NCBI RefSeq assembly: GCF_020181595.1
Contig: NZ_CP084028.1
Span: 1,391,497 to 1,455,496 of the forward strand
Direction: 5' to 3'
DNA: 64,000 nt
Source: [Mycobacterium] vasticus
GTDB lineage: Bacteria; Actinomycetota; Actinomycetes; Mycobacteriales; Mycobacteriaceae
Shown: positions 16,717-28,341 of the stretch, one piece after another
Numbering within the stretch: the first letter of the stretch is position 1
Layout of the letters: each line of letters starts with the position of its first letter
The notes under the pieces: model-generated
Told to the model about the DNA's origin: nothing
Seen by the model: the letters and a program-made list of their open reading frames with translations, nothing else
The model's database searches: none
Position numbers and translations under genes: made by a program

Positions 16717-18474
16717 ATGCCCAATCCCCTGCAGCTGTTCTCGTTCTGGACCCGGCGATCGACCAAGCCGCGGCCCAAGCCGATCCGGGTTCCGACAACG
16801 GACCAGACCACCGAAGTCATCTTCTTGTTCATGCGGCGGATGCGCGCGCCGTTCATCGTCGTCATCACCAACTTCAGCATCTGCACCACCGGCCTGATCC
16901 TGATGCCCGGTGTCGACGCAGCGGGCAACCCCTACCGGCTGACCCCCTTCGACGCCTTCTACCAGATGACAATCACCCTGACGACGGTCGGCTACAGCGA
17001 GGTTCCGCACGCCTTCAGCTACCCGCAGCGGATGTGGCTGTCGATCTCCATCTACCTGGTCGTGATCAGCTGGGCCTTCGCCGTCGGCGTGTTCTTCTCC
17101 CTCATCAACGACACCGCCTTCCAGGACGCCATCGCCGCGCAACGCTTCCGCCGGCAGGTCCAGCGCATGGTCGAGCCCTTCGTCATCATCGCCGGCTACG
17201 GCCAGGCCGGCCGGGCCGTGGGCGCCGAACTCGACGAGCACGGACGCCGGTTCGTCGTCATCGACAAACGGGAATCCCGGGTGGCTGCGGTGGTGTCGGC
17301 GCAGCTCAGCTCCGATGTCCCGGCCATCGAGGGAGACTGCGCGATCCCGCCCGTGCTCGGCGTGGCCGGTCTGGCTCATCGCGACTGCGAGGGCGTCCTG
17401 GCCCTGACCGACGATGACGACGCAAACCTCGCGGTGGTAATGACCGTGGCGCTGCTGCGGCCGGAAGTACCGGTGTTCGCCCGCTGCAGCGACCCGACCA
17501 TCCAGGCCCGCATCGAACGCTTCTCCCCGGCGGGGATCATCAACCCCGGCGACCGGTTCGGCGAGTACCTGGCCCTGTCGATCCACCGTCCGATCAATCA
17601 CCAGTTGCTGCGCTGGCTGATGGACAACGAGGAGGACCAGCTGCCACCGCTGCGGCGGGACCTGGCCGCCGGCCGCTGGGTGGTCTGTGCCGACCCCGAG
17701 TTCGGCGGCGAGGTGGTGCGCGACCTGATCGCCAGCGGAGTGGAGGTGGACGTCGCCGATCCCGCGGGCGGCGAACTCGACCTCGCCGACGCCATCGGGT
17801 TCATTGCCGGGACCAGCAACGACACCACGAACATCGCCATCGCCGAACAGGCCCGGTTGGCCAACGCCGACGTCTACCTGGTGGTCCGTCAGCAGACCGA
17901 CGCCAAGAAGGCCCTGCTCGACGCACTGGAGATCGATTCGGTCTACATCGCCACTGAACTCGTTGCCCGCGAAATGCTGGCCCGCACCCTCAACCCGGTG
18001 TTCTGGAGTTTCGTCGAGCACGCCTTCGGGCGCGACGAGGCGTGGGCCACCGAGGTGCGCGACCATCTGCAGAAGCGCTGCGGGCGGCGCACCCCCAAAC
18101 GTGATGTCATCGTGTTGTCCCCCGAGCGCGCCCCGGCCATCGCCGACTGGTTGCAGCAGGGACACACCCTGACACTGGGTGATCTCATCCGCCGGCCCGA
18201 CGACCGCGAGGTGGCCTTGCCGCTGGCCGCGCTGGTCCTGTTGCGGGACGGCACACCGACATTCATGCCGGCCCCGGAGACCGCCTTGACGCTGGACGAT
18301 CAGGTGCTGCTGGTGGGCAAGCCCGACGGGCTGTCCCAGATCCGGGAGATCTGCCACTATCCGACGACGGTGGAGTACCTGACCACCGGCCGCGACGTCC
18401 CCTTGACGTGGGTGTGGTCCAAGCTGACCGCCCGGTCCCGCCGCGCCGCCGAATCACGTTCCGCGACGCCCTAG
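16717..18474 (+). CDS. Two-TM potassium channel with TrkA-type NAD-binding (RCK) domains
   Basis: The 585-residue protein has two transmembrane helices around residues 45-63 and 108-127, flanking a pore loop with the selectivity filter TLTTVGYSE near residue 88. A Rossmann domain with [21 protein letters not shown] (about 154-176) and [10 protein letters not shown] follows, as in RCK/TrkA_N domains. A second RCK-like copy ([16 protein letters not shown], about residue 370) and a TrkA_C-like C-terminus complete it. It probably forms a ligand-gated tetrameric K+ channel in the inner membrane. The last 21 bases overlap the convergent P450 gene. Confidence 0.88.
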   Translation: MPNPLQLFSFWTRRSTKPRPKPIRVPTTDQTTEVIFLFMRRMRAPFIVVITNFSICTTGLILMPGVDAAGNPYRLTPFDAFYQMTITLTTVGYSEVPHAFSYPQRMWLSISIYLVVISWAFAVGVFFSLINDTAFQDAIAAQRFRRQVQRMVEPFVIIAGYGQAGRAVGAELDEHGRRFVVIDKRESRVAAVVSAQLSSDVPAIEGDCAIPPVLGVAGLAHRDCEGVLALTDDDDANLAVVMTVALLRPEVPVFARCSDPTIQARIERFSPAGIINPGDRFGEYLALSIHRPINHQLLRWLMDNEEDQLPPLRRDLAAGRWVVCADPEFGGEVVRDLIASGVEVDVADPAGGELDLADAIGFIAGTSNDTTNIAIAEQARLANADVYLVVRQQTDAKKALLDALEIDSVYIATELVAREMLARTLNPVFWSFVEHAFGRDEAWATEVRDHLQKRCGRRTPKRDVIVLSPERAPAIADWLQQGHTLTLGDLIRRPDDREVALPLAALVLLRDGTPTFMPAPETALTLDDQVLLVGKPDGLSQIREICHYPTTVEYLTTGRDVPLTWVWSKLTARSRRAAESRSATP

Positions 18475-19677
18475 TTCCACCATCATGTGCCGCATCCCGG
18501 TGTGCCGATTGCTGCGGCTCCACTCCACCGGAGCCACCACCTCGACGTCGCTGAACCGGCGCAGCAGCTCCTCGTAGAGCACCCGCAACTCCAGCCGGGC
18601 CAGGTGCGCTCCCAGGCAGAAGTGCGCGCCGTGGCCGAACCCGAGGTGCGGGTTGGGTTTCCGGGTGATGTCGAACTCGCCGGCCCGCTCGAACACGGCG
18701 TCGTCGCGGTTGGCCGAGCCCTCCCACACCAGGACCTTGTCGCCGGGCTCGATCGACTCCCCGCCCAACACCGCGCTCCGGGTGGCGGTGCGGCGCTTCG
18801 ACGGCGCCGGCGACGTCCACCGGATGATCTCCTCGATGGCGGTCGGCAGCAGGCCGAAATCGCCGCGCAGCAAACGCAATTGGTCCGGGTGCGCGGCCAG
18901 CGCCAGCAGCCCGCCGGCGATGGCGTTGCGGGTGGTCTCCGCGCCGGCGCTGAACAGCAGCTGGAAGAACAGGTACACCTCGAGGTCGCTGAGCGCCGGA
19001 TCGGTCGAGTTGGCCACCACCGACAGCATGTCGTCGGCCGGCTCGGCGCGCTTGGCCGCGATCAGCTCCTGGCCGAAGGTGTAGACCCGGTTGCCGGCGT
19101 CCTCGATGGACAGCCGCGACACCACCGCCGACCGCGAGCCGCGGAAGTCGAAGCTGGGCTCGATGGCCTCGAACAACCAGTGCCGGTCGGCCTCGGGAAC
19201 GCCGAGCAGCAGGCAGATCATCTGCATCGGCACCTCGGCGGCGATGTCGACCAGGAAGTCGAACGGCACGCCCGGCTCGACGGCGTCCAGCAGCGCCCGC
19301 GCCCGGCGCCGCAGGTCTTCTTCGACGCGGCGGATCATCCGGGGTGTCAGCCCGGAGCTGACCAGCCGGCGGACCTGGGTGTGCCGCGGCTCGTCCATCA
19401 TGTTGAGCAGTTGACCGGCGATCGGGAGGTCTTGCAGCACCGTGCCGCCGAACGGCCGACTCCCCCCGGTCACCGACGAATAGGTGTCGGAGTCGCGCAG
19501 CACCTCGACGGTTTCGGCGTAGGTGGCCACGGACCAGAAGCCTTCGCCGTCCGGGGTGTGTTCGGTCGGTTCGTGCCAGTACACCGGCGCGTCCCGGCGG
19601 TGCAGTGCGAACAGCTGATGGGGAAAGCCGTCGGCGAAGTTGTCCAGATCGGTGAAGTCGATGCCGGCGAGCTCCAT
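18454..19677 (-). CDS. Cytochrome P450, CYP126-like
   Basis: The 407-residue soluble P450 begins [20 protein letters not shown]. It has the I-helix [11 protein letters not shown], the ExxR helix EEIIRW, and the heme-ligand loop [15 protein letters not shown] with the cysteine ligand. It directly follows purB, with 5 bases between purB stop and this start, exactly as cyp126 (Rv0778) does in M. tuberculosis. The physiological substrate is not established. The start at 19677 was chosen because longer readings run inside purB. Its 3' end overlaps the potassium-channel gene by 21 bases. Confidence 0.93.
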   Translation of the reverse strand: MELAGIDFTDLDNFADGFPHQLFALHRRDAPVYWHEPTEHTPDGEGFWSVATYAETVEVLRDSDTYSSVTGGSRPFGGTVLQDLPIAGQLLNMMDEPRHTQVRRLVSSGLTPRMIRRVEEDLRRRARALLDAVEPGVPFDFLVDIAAEVPMQMICLLLGVPEADRHWLFEAIEPSFDFRGSRSAVVSRLSIEDAGNRVYTFGQELIAAKRAEPADDMLSVVANSTDPALSDLEVYLFFQLLFSAGAETTRNAIAGGLLALAAHPDQLRLLRGDFGLLPTAIEEIIRWTSPAPSKRRTATRSAVLGGESIEPGDKVLVWEGSANRDDAVFERAGEFDITRKPNPHLGFGHGAHFCLGAHLARLELRVLYEELLRRFSDVEVVAPVEWSRSNRHTGMRHMMVELGRRGT

Positions 19678-19682
19678 GAGCG

Positions 19683-21101
19683 CTAGAGGATCGCGCCCGG
19701 GACGTATCCGGCAGCCGTGGGGAACCGCTCCAGCATCTCCTGCACCGCCACGAACACGTGGTTGACCTGGCTGGCGGCCGCACCGGTGAACGCCTGCCGG
19801 TCGGCGATGGCGGCCTCCAGAGCGGCCCGGTCCAGCGGCAGCCGGTCGTCGGCGGCCAGCCGGTCCAGCAGGTCGGGTTCGGCACCGCGTTCGCGCATCG
19901 CCAGCGCAACGGCCACCGCGTGCTCCTTGATGACCTCGTGGGCGGCTTCGCGGCCCATCCCGGCGCGCACCGCGGCGATCAGCACCTTGGTGGTGGCCAG
20001 GAACGGCAGGTAGCGGTCCAGCTCGCGGGTGATCACCGCCGGGTAGGCGCCGAACTCGTCGAGCACGGTCAAGAACGTCTCGATCTGCCCGTCGACGGCG
20101 AAGAACGCATCCGGCAGCGCAACCCGGCGCACCACCGAGCAGAACACGTCGCCCTCGTTCCACTGCGCGCCGGCCAGTTCGGCAGCCATCGACGCGTAGC
20201 CGCGCAGCACCACCTGCAGGCCGTTGACCCGTTCACAGCTTCGGGTGTTCATCTTGTGCGGCATCGCCGACGAGCCCACCTGGCCTTCGGCGAAGCCCTC
20301 GGTGACCAGTTCGTGCCCGGCCATCAGCCGGATGGTGTGGGCCAGCGAGGACGGGCCGGCCCCGAGCTGCACCAGCGCGGAGAGGACGTCGTGATCCAGC
20401 GAGCGGGGGTAGACCTGGCCGACGCTGGTCAGCACCGCGTCGAAGCCGAGGAACGCCGCGACCCGGCGTTCCAGCTCGGCCAGTTTGGTGGTGTCGCCGC
20501 CGAACAGGTCCAGCATGTCCTGGGAGGTGCCCATCGGGCCCTTGATGCCGCGCAGCGGGTAGCGGACGATCAGGTCCTGAATCCGCTGCAACGCGATCAG
20601 CAGTTCCTCGGCGGCACTGGCGAACCGCTTGCCCAGGGTGGTGGCCTGCGCGGCGACGTTGTGGCTGCGCCCGGCCATCACCAGGTCACGGTTGTCCTGC
20701 GCGTGCAGCGCCAGCCGGATCGCCACCGCCACCGCGTGGTTGTTCACCAGCAGCAGCGACTGGCGGATCTGCATCTGCTCGACGTTCTCGGTCAGATCCC
20801 GACTGGTCATGCCCTTGTGGATGTGCTCGTGGCCGGCCAGCGCATTGAACTCCTCGATGCGCGCCTTGACGTCGTGGCGGGTCACCCGTTCGCGGGCGGC
20901 GATCGAATCCAGGTCGACTTCCTCGAGCACCCGCTCGTAGTCGGCGAGGACGTTGTCCGGCACCTGCACACCCAGTTCGGACTGGGCGCGCAGCACCGCC
21001 AGCCACAGACGTCGTTCCGCGACGATCTTGGCCTGCGGCGACCAGATGTCGACCATGGCGGCACTGGCGTAGCGGGTGGCCAGGACGTTGGGAATGCTCA
21101 C
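19683..21101 (-). CDS. purB: Adenylosuccinate lyase
   Basis: PurB cleaves SAICAR to AICAR plus fumarate and adenylosuccinate to AMP plus fumarate. The 472-residue protein shows the fumarase/aspartase superfamily signature [12 protein letters not shown], the [11 protein letters not shown] active-site region, and [16 protein letters not shown] with the catalytic His. It belongs to a leftward run pntA-pntB-purB-P450, with 11 bases between the pntB stop and this start, so cotranscription is likely. It corresponds to Rv0777. Confidence 0.97.
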   Translation of the reverse strand: MSIPNVLATRYASAAMVDIWSPQAKIVAERRLWLAVLRAQSELGVQVPDNVLADYERVLEEVDLDSIAARERVTRHDVKARIEEFNALAGHEHIHKGMTSRDLTENVEQMQIRQSLLLVNNHAVAVAIRLALHAQDNRDLVMAGRSHNVAAQATTLGKRFASAAEELLIALQRIQDLIVRYPLRGIKGPMGTSQDMLDLFGGDTTKLAELERRVAAFLGFDAVLTSVGQVYPRSLDHDVLSALVQLGAGPSSLAHTIRLMAGHELVTEGFAEGQVGSSAMPHKMNTRSCERVNGLQVVLRGYASMAAELAGAQWNEGDVFCSVVRRVALPDAFFAVDGQIETFLTVLDEFGAYPAVITRELDRYLPFLATTKVLIAAVRAGMGREAAHEVIKEHAVAVALAMRERGAEPDLLDRLAADDRLPLDRAALEAAIADRQAFTGAAASQVNHVFVAVQEMLERFPTAAGYVPGAIL

Positions 21102-21112
21102 GGACTACCAGC

Positions 21113-22534
<1,422 letters not shown>

Positions 22535-22566
22535 TGGGGTTCCTACTCCAAATCCGGGGTGAGGCT

Positions 22567-24090
22567 CTAGCTGCGCGAGAACATGGCCAGCATGCGGCGG
22601 GTCACCGCGAAGCCACCGAAGATGTTGATGCTGGCCAGCAGGATCGCCGCCGTGGCAAGCGCCGTGATCGCCGGATCACGATGGCCGATCTGCAGCAGCG
22701 CACCGACCACGATGATTCCCGAGATCGCGTTGGTGACGCTCATCAGCGGGGTGTGCAGCGCGTGGTGCACATGCCCGATCACGTAGTAGCCGATCACGAT
22801 CGCCAGGGCGAACACGGTCAGGTGCACCTGCAGCGCAGCCGGGGCCAACGCCACCAGGGCGAACAGCACCGCCGCAGCCGAGGCCACCAGGCCCAGGCGC
22901 CGCCCGGCCGACATCGGCGCCTTGGGCTGCGCGACGACCACCGGGGCTTCGGCGACCTTGGCCGGGGCGGCCGAGACCTGCACCGGCGGCGGCGGCCAGG
23001 TGGACTCGCCGTCGCGCACCACGGTCATGGACCGCTGCACCACGTCGTCGAAGTCCAGGACCAGCTGGCCGTCCTTGCCGGGCGTCATCAGCTTCATCAG
23101 ATTGACCAGGTTGGTCCCATACAGCTGGGAGGCCTGCGCGGCCAGCCGGCCGGCCAAGTCGGTGTAGCCGATGATCGTCACGCCGTTGTCGGTGACGACG
23201 GCCTGGTCGGCGACGGTGCCCTCGACGTTGCCGCCGTTGGCCGCGGCCATGTCCACGATCACGCTGCCGGAGCGCATCGAGGCGACCATCTCGGCGGTGA
23301 TGATGCGCGGGGCCGGCTTACCGGGGATCAGCGCAGTGGTGATGATGATGTCGACGTCGGCGCACTGGTCGGCGTAGAGCTGCGCCTCGCGGGCCTTGTA
23401 GTCGTCGCTCATCTCCTTGGCGTAGCCGGTGGCCGACACCTCGGTTTCGGTCGATTCGATCGACAGGTACTCCCCGCCCAGCGAGCGGACCTGGTCGGCG
23501 ACCTCCGGGCGCGGGTCGGTGGCCCGCACGATCGCGCCCAGGCTGCCGGCGGCACCGATGGCGGCCAGCCCGGCGACCCCGGCGCCCACCACCAGCACCT
23601 TGGCCGGCGGCACCTTGCCCGCGGCGGTCACCTGGCCGGTGAAGAACCGGCCGAAGACGTGCGCGGCCTCCACCACGGCGCGGTAGCCGGCGATGTTGGC
23701 CATCGAGCTCAGTACGTCCAGGGACTGCGCGCGTGAGATGCGGGGCACGGCGTCCATCGACAGCGCGGTGATGGGCCGGCGACCCAGATCCTCCACCCGC
23801 TCGGGGTGCAACGCCGGTGCCAGCAGGCTGACCAGCGTCGCACCCGGCTTCATCGCGTCGAGTTGCTCGGTCGAGGGAGCGTTGACGCCGAAGACGATGT
23901 CGGCGGCGCGGGCATCGCCGATGGTCGCGCCGGCCTCCACGTAGGCGGCGTCGGCGAAGGACGATTTGGCACCGGCCCCGCCGTCCACCACGACGTCGTA
24001 GCCGAGCTTGGTCAACGCAGTGACGGTCGCCGGGGTGGCCGACACACGCGTCTCACCGGGCTGTGCCTCGGACAGGACTCCGATAATCAC
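22567..24090 (-). CDS. pntA: NAD(P)+ transhydrogenase, alpha subunit (fused PntAA-PntAB form)
   Basis: The 507-residue protein joins the NAD(H)-binding domain I to a C-terminal membrane segment in one chain, like E. coli PntA. Domain I has GETRVSATP near residue 13, [22 protein letters not shown] (Rossmann motif, about residues 166-187) and the NAD loop region [10 protein letters not shown] Pro/Ala linker (about 375-400) leads to about four transmembrane helices after residue 403. M. tuberculosis splits this into PntAa and PntAb. It is cotranscribed with pntB. Confidence 0.95.
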   Translation of the reverse strand: MIIGVLSEAQPGETRVSATPATVTALTKLGYDVVVDGGAGAKSSFADAAYVEAGATIGDARAADIVFGVNAPSTEQLDAMKPGATLVSLLAPALHPERVEDLGRRPITALSMDAVPRISRAQSLDVLSSMANIAGYRAVVEAAHVFGRFFTGQVTAAGKVPPAKVLVVGAGVAGLAAIGAAGSLGAIVRATDPRPEVADQVRSLGGEYLSIESTETEVSATGYAKEMSDDYKAREAQLYADQCADVDIIITTALIPGKPAPRIITAEMVASMRSGSVIVDMAAANGGNVEGTVADQAVVTDNGVTIIGYTDLAGRLAAQASQLYGTNLVNLMKLMTPGKDGQLVLDFDDVVQRSMTVVRDGESTWPPPPVQVSAAPAKVAEAPVVVAQPKAPMSAGRRLGLVASAAAVLFALVALAPAALQVHLTVFALAIVIGYYVIGHVHHALHTPLMSVTNAISGIIVVGALLQIGHRDPAITALATAAILLASINIFGGFAVTRRMLAMFSRS

Positions 24091-24204
24091 GTAGCTCTCC
24101 GCATTCGCTTCACTTCGCCGCTTCGGGCGCCTTCTTTCCCTATCGTTACCGGCCAGTAGCTAGGCGCCGACAAAGGGATCGCCGCAGCATACCGTGTGTG
24201 CTTT

Positions 24205-24822
24205 TCAGGCCGATACCGCGCGTTGGTCCACCGGGGCCAGCATGTCGATGACGTCGATCACCGCGGCCCGGGCGACTCCCCGGGGGGCCTGCTGGTCATC
24301 GACCAGCGCCGCCATCACCGCGCCGTCGACCATGCAGACCAGGTGATATGCCATGTCGACCCGGGTGATCCGGGCGGACCGTTCGATGGCTTCGACGACG
24401 GCTACCGAGCGCTGGTGCAGCACGCGACGCTGGATCTCACGGAGCTCGGGCTGTCGGGCGCAGACGATGTAGCGCTCATACCGGGAGATCAGCTGTTCGG
24501 CCACCCGCGCGTCGTCCTCTTCGCCCACCAGCAGGTCGACCACCATGTCGGCGGTCGTCTCGGCGGTACGCCGGCGCCGGGACAGCCCGGCGATGCGGGC
24601 CCGCAACTGGGCAACCTCCAACATGCCGATGTGTTCGACCGCGCTGATGATCAGGTCGTCCAACGAAGAGAAGTAGTAGGTGGTCGACGCCAGCGGCAGG
24701 CCGGCCCGCTGCGCCACCGCCCGGTGCCGCACCGCCTCGAAGCCACCCTCGGCCAGCAACTCGGCGGCAGCACTGACCAGTGCATACCGTCGGCGTTCCC
24801 CCTTGGGTGTGACCGCTGTCAT
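24205..24822 (-). CDS. TetR-family regulator upstream of pntAB (Rv0158-like)
   Basis: The 205-residue protein begins MTAVTPKGERRRYALVSAAA and has the HTH region FEAVRHRAVAQRAGLPLASTTYYFSSLDDL (positions about 25-54). It matches my memory of Rv0158, the regulator beside the pnt genes in M. tuberculosis, so it has probably moved with them. It sits 114 bases upstream of pntA on the same strand and may regulate that operon. The start at 24822 is the ATG closest to the conserved region; longer readings add no homologous sequence. It is divergent from the esterase gene. Confidence 0.85.
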   Translation of the reverse strand: MTAVTPKGERRRYALVSAAAELLAEGGFEAVRHRAVAQRAGLPLASTTYYFSSLDDLIISAVEHIGMLEVAQLRARIAGLSRRRRTAETTADMVVDLLVGEEDDARVAEQLISRYERYIVCARQPELREIQRRVLHQRSVAVVEAIERSARITRVDMAYHLVCMVDGAVMAALVDDQQAPRGVARAAVIDVIDMLAPVDQRAVSA

Positions 24823-24909
24823 CACGCCTAGAGATGCTGCCAGCACTGGTAGCACCGCATCATGGGTTTCCGCCTTTTGGGACTTTTAGGACAATCGGCA
24901 CAACCTGGC

Positions 24910-25752
24910 ATGATGACCGCCATGCCGGAGTTGAGCCGACGGGCGGTGTTGCGCGCCGGGTTCGCCGCGACTGCGGCGACAGTGCTGGGGTCGGGTGCAC
25001 TGCTGGGCGCGCGACCGGCGCGGGCCACCCCGGCGCCGACCGCCCCGACGATGGTCACCGGCTCGTTCGACTCGGCGGCGCGCGGCGGGATCACCACCAA
25101 TTGGGCGATCGCCCGGCCGCCGGGCCAGACCGAGGCTTTGCGCCCGTTGATCGCGCTGCACGGCAAGGGCAGCGACGCCTCGACAGTGATGGCCGGCGGG
25201 GTGGAGCAGGGCCTGGCCGAGGCGGTCGCCGCCGGGCTGCCGCCGTTCGCGGTGGTGGCGGTCGACGGCGGCGGAAGCTACTGGCACCGGCGGGCATCCG
25301 GGGAGGATTCCGGCGCCATGGTGACCGACGAGCTGCTGCCGCTGCTGGCCGATCAGGGGCTGGACACCTCGCGGGTGGCGTTTCTGGGCTGGTCGATGGG
25401 CGGCTACGGCGCCCTGCTGCTCGGTGGTCGGCTGGGTCCGCGCCGGACCGCGGCGATCTGCGCGGTCAGTCCCGCGTTGTGGCTGTCGCCGGGCGCGTCG
25501 GCGCCGGGTGCGTTCGACGGCGCGAGCGACTTCGAGGCGAACTCGGTGTTCGGGATGCCCGCACTGGGGTCGATCCCGATCCGGGTGGACTGCGGCGACA
25601 GCGACCCGTTCTATTCGGCCACCAAGGCGTTCATCGCCCAGTTGCCCCATCCGCCGGCCGGCGGCTTCTCCCCCGGCGGGCACGACGGGGGGTACTGGAG
25701 TTCCCAGATGCCCGCCGAATTGACCTGGATCGCTCCGCTGCTGACCGCCTGA
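24910..25752 (+). CDS. Tat-exported esterase (Rv0774c-like, putative esterase family)
   Basis: The 280-residue alpha/beta hydrolase starts with a twin-arginine signal: LSRRAVLRAG, then a hydrophobic segment to ARPARATPAP. The nucleophile elbow is GWSMGG (about residue 165), the acid is probably in DCGDSDPF, and the catalytic His in GGHDGGYW near the C-terminus. This order fits the esterase D / PF00756 type. ATG codons at 24910, 24913 and 24922 are all possible; all keep the Tat motif. It is probably a cell-wall-associated lipid esterase, matching Rv0774c. It is divergent from the TetR gene. Confidence 0.88.
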   Translation: MMTAMPELSRRAVLRAGFAATAATVLGSGALLGARPARATPAPTAPTMVTGSFDSAARGGITTNWAIARPPGQTEALRPLIALHGKGSDASTVMAGGVEQGLAEAVAAGLPPFAVVAVDGGGSYWHRRASGEDSGAMVTDELLPLLADQGLDTSRVAFLGWSMGGYGALLLGGRLGPRRTAAICAVSPALWLSPGASAPGAFDGASDFEANSVFGMPALGSIPIRVDCGDSDPFYSATKAFIAQLPHPPAGGFSPGGHDGGYWSSQMPAELTWIAPLLTA

Positions 25753-26017
25753 CCACGAACGCATCCCCACTGGGTGTTTCTCAGGAAATATCGCCAATTC
25801 GGCCGTCGACCGTTCCATAAGTCAGTCATGACGTCCCGAGTCTGTGTCGTGTTGTCGCTGAATATCCCCGCAATTTCCAGGATTTCGGAGCAATCTCCCC
25901 GGTTTACGCCGCTGCAAATATCTTGTGTGACAGAGGCCACTCTGCGAAAATTTGTCAGCGTACTCATAAGTAACCCACCTGTTGCTGAGCGAAAGCCGCA
26001 CAGATTGGAAGGCTCTG
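25753..26017. other. AT-rich leader/intergenic region upstream of the three-module protein
   Basis: This 265-base gap is visibly richer in A and T than flanking genes, with runs such as GGAAATATCG, GAATATCCCCGC and GCGAAAATTTG. Open frames crossing it on both strands extend into neighbouring genes antisense and show no family match, so I read it as non-coding. It probably contains the promoter and a long 5' leader for the secreted protein at 26018. A GGAAGG ribosome-binding site occurs just upstream of that start. Confidence 0.45.
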
Positions 26018-27721
26018 ATGACAAGTCGACGGATCCAGGCGGCCGCGGTTGCCGCAACCATGGGTGGCGGACTGCTGACCGCAGCGTTTCTGCAGGCCGC
26101 GGTCGCTGCCGCCGCACCCGGTACCGATGCCTTCACCATCGACGGCACCACTTTCGACCCCATCGATCTGTCCGGCGCCGCGGGTTTCAACCCGGTCCTT
26201 CCGATCAGCCTTGCCCCGCCGCTGATGAGCCTCGGTGGCGGGACGGTGAGCTTTTTCGGCAACACGCTTGAGCTTTCGCCGCAGCGCTTCGATGTGTACA
26301 ACGGCACCGAATCACTCGGCAGCATCGACACCAACGAAACCGTCACCAACCTGCTCGGCCTGCCCAACACCGAGTTCACCGTCACCGGCGTCACCGGCGA
26401 TGCAGCCGGTCTGCCGGCGCTGGGGACGGTCTATGACGTGCTCAACCTGGGCGGCGGCTTCTACAACGTCTACAGCGCGACCCCGGGAGAGGCCGGCAAA
26501 GTCACCGACACCCTGGTGACCCCGTTCGGCAACATGAACCTGGACGCATTGGTCGCCGGCGTCAATGCCGCCGTCCCGCTGCAGCCCGGCGACGCCTTCG
26601 CGGGTCTCCACGTCGGTGACAGCAGCCTCGGCGAGGACGCCTTCACCATCGGCAGCACCACCTTCGACCCGATGACGGCGGCTGGATCCGAGGGATTCGA
26701 TCCCGTCGGCGCCCTCGGCGGCACACCGCCGCTGTTGAACCTCGGCGGCGGCATACTGCTGGGATCGGTCGCCCTCGCACCGCAGGAGTTCGACGTCTAC
26801 AGCGGCGTCGGGAGCAGCGCCACCCAGGTGGGCACCATCGACACCGGTGTGTCCGCGACGAGTCTGCTGGGCATGGCCAACACCCAGTTCACCGTTCTCA
26901 GCGCCACCCCTACCGGCGCGGATGCGTCGGGCCTGCCGGCGACCGGAACGGTCTATGACGTGTTCAACCTCGGCAACGGCTGGCAGAACGTCTACACCGC
27001 CACTCCAGATGTCATCGCCGCCGACGGCACTGTCACTTCCGGCACTGTCACCGACACTCTGATGACGCCGTTCGGCAATATGAATCTGGACTCGCTGTTC
27101 GGCGGTATCAACGCCGCCAACCCGCTGCACCCGGGCGACGCCTTCACCGGTCTGCTCGTCGGCGACAGCACCATGCCCGACGCCTTCACCCTCGGCGGCT
27201 TCAACTTCGACCCGAGGCTGGCGGACGACACCGAGGGTTTCAAAGACGTCCCCGCCCTACTCGGCATTGCCCCACTGTTGAGCCTCGCATCTGGGCAGAT
27301 CCAAAAGTACGACACCATACCGCTCAACCTGAATATTCAAGACTTCGACGTCTCCAGCGGCAGCGGGTCCAGCACCACCGACCTCGGCACCATCACCGCC
27401 GCTACGGGTGTGACGAACCTGCTCGGCCTGACGAACACCGAGTTCACCATCCAGACAGTCACCGCCGCCGATGGCGTCGAGGCCTCGCTCCTACCGGAGA
27501 TCGGCACCGTCTACGACGTCTTCAACTTCGGCGGCGGCTGGCAGAACATCTACATCGCCACCCCCGGCGACGACGGCACCGTCACCGACACGTTTGTGAC
27601 GCCGTTCGGCAACATCGATCTCAGTTCGCTGTTCGACTTCAACGTGGCGAACCCGCTCGATGCAGGCGCCGCCTTCAACGGCCTCGACGACATGGCCAGC
27701 GCGCTGGCCTCCGCCTTCTGA
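26018..27721 (+). CDS. Secreted protein with three tandem ~175-residue modules
   Basis: The 567-residue protein begins with a signal peptide (MTSRRIQAAAVAATMGGG...AAVAAAAPG). Three repeats follow at residues 37-206, 207-387 and 388-557. Each opens with DAFT(I/L)xGxxFDP, contains FDVYxGxxS and NTxFT, and ends GTVYDVxNxGxGxxNVYxATP...VTDTxVTPFGN. The composition is acidic and rich in T, G, D and N with no cysteine, as in extracellular beta-rich repeats. I do not recognise the family and propose no function. Codon use is normal for the window. The upstream ATG-less extension is rejected because the signal peptide starts at 26018. Confidence 0.8.
   Translation: MTSRRIQAAAVAATMGGGLLTAAFLQAAVAAAAPGTDAFTIDGTTFDPIDLSGAAGFNPVLPISLAPPLMSLGGGTVSFFGNTLELSPQRFDVYNGTESLGSIDTNETVTNLLGLPNTEFTVTGVTGDAAGLPALGTVYDVLNLGGGFYNVYSATPGEAGKVTDTLVTPFGNMNLDALVAGVNAAVPLQPGDAFAGLHVGDSSLGEDAFTIGSTTFDPMTAAGSEGFDPVGALGGTPPLLNLGGGILLGSVALAPQEFDVYSGVGSSATQVGTIDTGVSATSLLGMANTQFTVLSATPTGADASGLPATGTVYDVFNLGNGWQNVYTATPDVIAADGTVTSGTVTDTLMTPFGNMNLDSLFGGINAANPLHPGDAFTGLLVGDSTMPDAFTLGGFNFDPRLADDTEGFKDVPALLGIAPLLSLASGQIQKYDTIPLNLNIQDFDVSSGSGSSTTDLGTITAATGVTNLLGLTNTEFTIQTVTAADGVEASLLPEIGTVYDVFNFGGGWQNIYIATPGDDGTVTDTFVTPFGNIDLSSLFDFNVANPLDAGAAFNGLDDMASALASAF
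26126..27688 (+). repeat. Three tandem protein-module repeats in the secreted gene
   Basis: The modules are coded by 26126-26635, 26636-27178 and 27179-27688. They align at protein level over the whole length, with strongest conservation in the last 45 residues of each (TVYDV, ATP, VTDT, VTPFGN). At DNA level they have diverged, so the triplication is not recent. Confidence 0.75.
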
Positions 27722-27739
27722 GCAAGGCCGGGTCGGCAA

Positions 27740-28321
27740 TCACTTGCAGAGGGCGCCGAGCGCGGCCATCCGGGAATCGAGGTCGCGCCCGATCTCCTCG
27801 TGCTCGGAATTCGATTGCCCGACAAGGTAGCTCACGTTGAGGTGTTCCAGCGCGCCGGCCATCGCGCGAGCGGCGTCGAGGACTTCACTCGGCGCCGCCG
27901 CGTCGGCATCGGCCCGGCCGCGCACATAGGCGGCGCTGCCCACCAGAGCGAGCCGCGCATTGGCGGCCACCGCAAGCTGGGCCAGCGGGTTCTCCGGGTC
28001 GGGATTGACCAGGTGCATGTTCTTGGCCACGGCCTGACGCGCCAGCAGCGCAGCGGCGCACACGTCGAGCTTGGCGTCATTAGCGTCTCGCACAGTGGAC
28101 TTCGCCGAAGAATCCGATCCCGGGTGCGACAGCCCGACGACGGCTGCGGCGCCCAACGCTCCGGCGGCCAGTCCCGCCACCGCCGCCGCAATCAGAAGCC
28201 GCCAGGCCGAAGTCGGTGAAGCCGGTTTCGGTGGAGCTGGTTTCGGTGGAGCTGACTTGGATACTGCTGACTTCGTGGTCTTGGCCGGCTCCGCGGAGTC
28301 CGGCAGCTCAGGGTCCGCCAT
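27740..28321 (-). CDS. Membrane-anchored hypothetical protein with a Lys/Pro-rich N-terminus
   Basis: The 193-residue protein has a cytosolic N-terminus with KSAPPKPAPPKPASP repeats (about residues 20-36), a single transmembrane helix (LLIAAAVAGLAAGALGAAAVVGL, about 42-64), and an external helical domain with two cysteines (DVCAAAL and ALCK at the end). The architecture resembles Mce-associated and other mycobacterial membrane-anchored proteins, but I cannot assign a family. It follows purD by 20 bases on the same strand, and its stop faces the end of the three-module gene. Confidence 0.75.
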   Translation of the reverse strand: MADPELPDSAEPAKTTKSAVSKSAPPKPAPPKPASPTSAWRLLIAAAVAGLAAGALGAAAVVGLSHPGSDSSAKSTVRDANDAKLDVCAAALLARQAVAKNMHLVNPDPENPLAQLAVAANARLALVGSAAYVRGRADADAAAPSEVLDAARAMAGALEHLNVSYLVGQSNSEHEEIGRDLDSRMAALGALCK

Positions 28322-28341
28322 CCCGCCATGCTACCCCCGGG

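Noticed and set aside
18454..18474. The 21-base overlap of the potassium channel and P450 genes as a sign of a frameshift
   Set aside because: Both proteins have complete, expected C-termini, and convergent overlaps of this size are common in compact genomes.
25611..26117. 168-codon minus-strand frame across the AT-rich leader, with MSTLTNFRRVASVTQDICSG as a plausible start
   Set aside because: It runs antisense into both flanking genes, has no recognisable homology, and the base composition of the gap fits a leader better than a gene.
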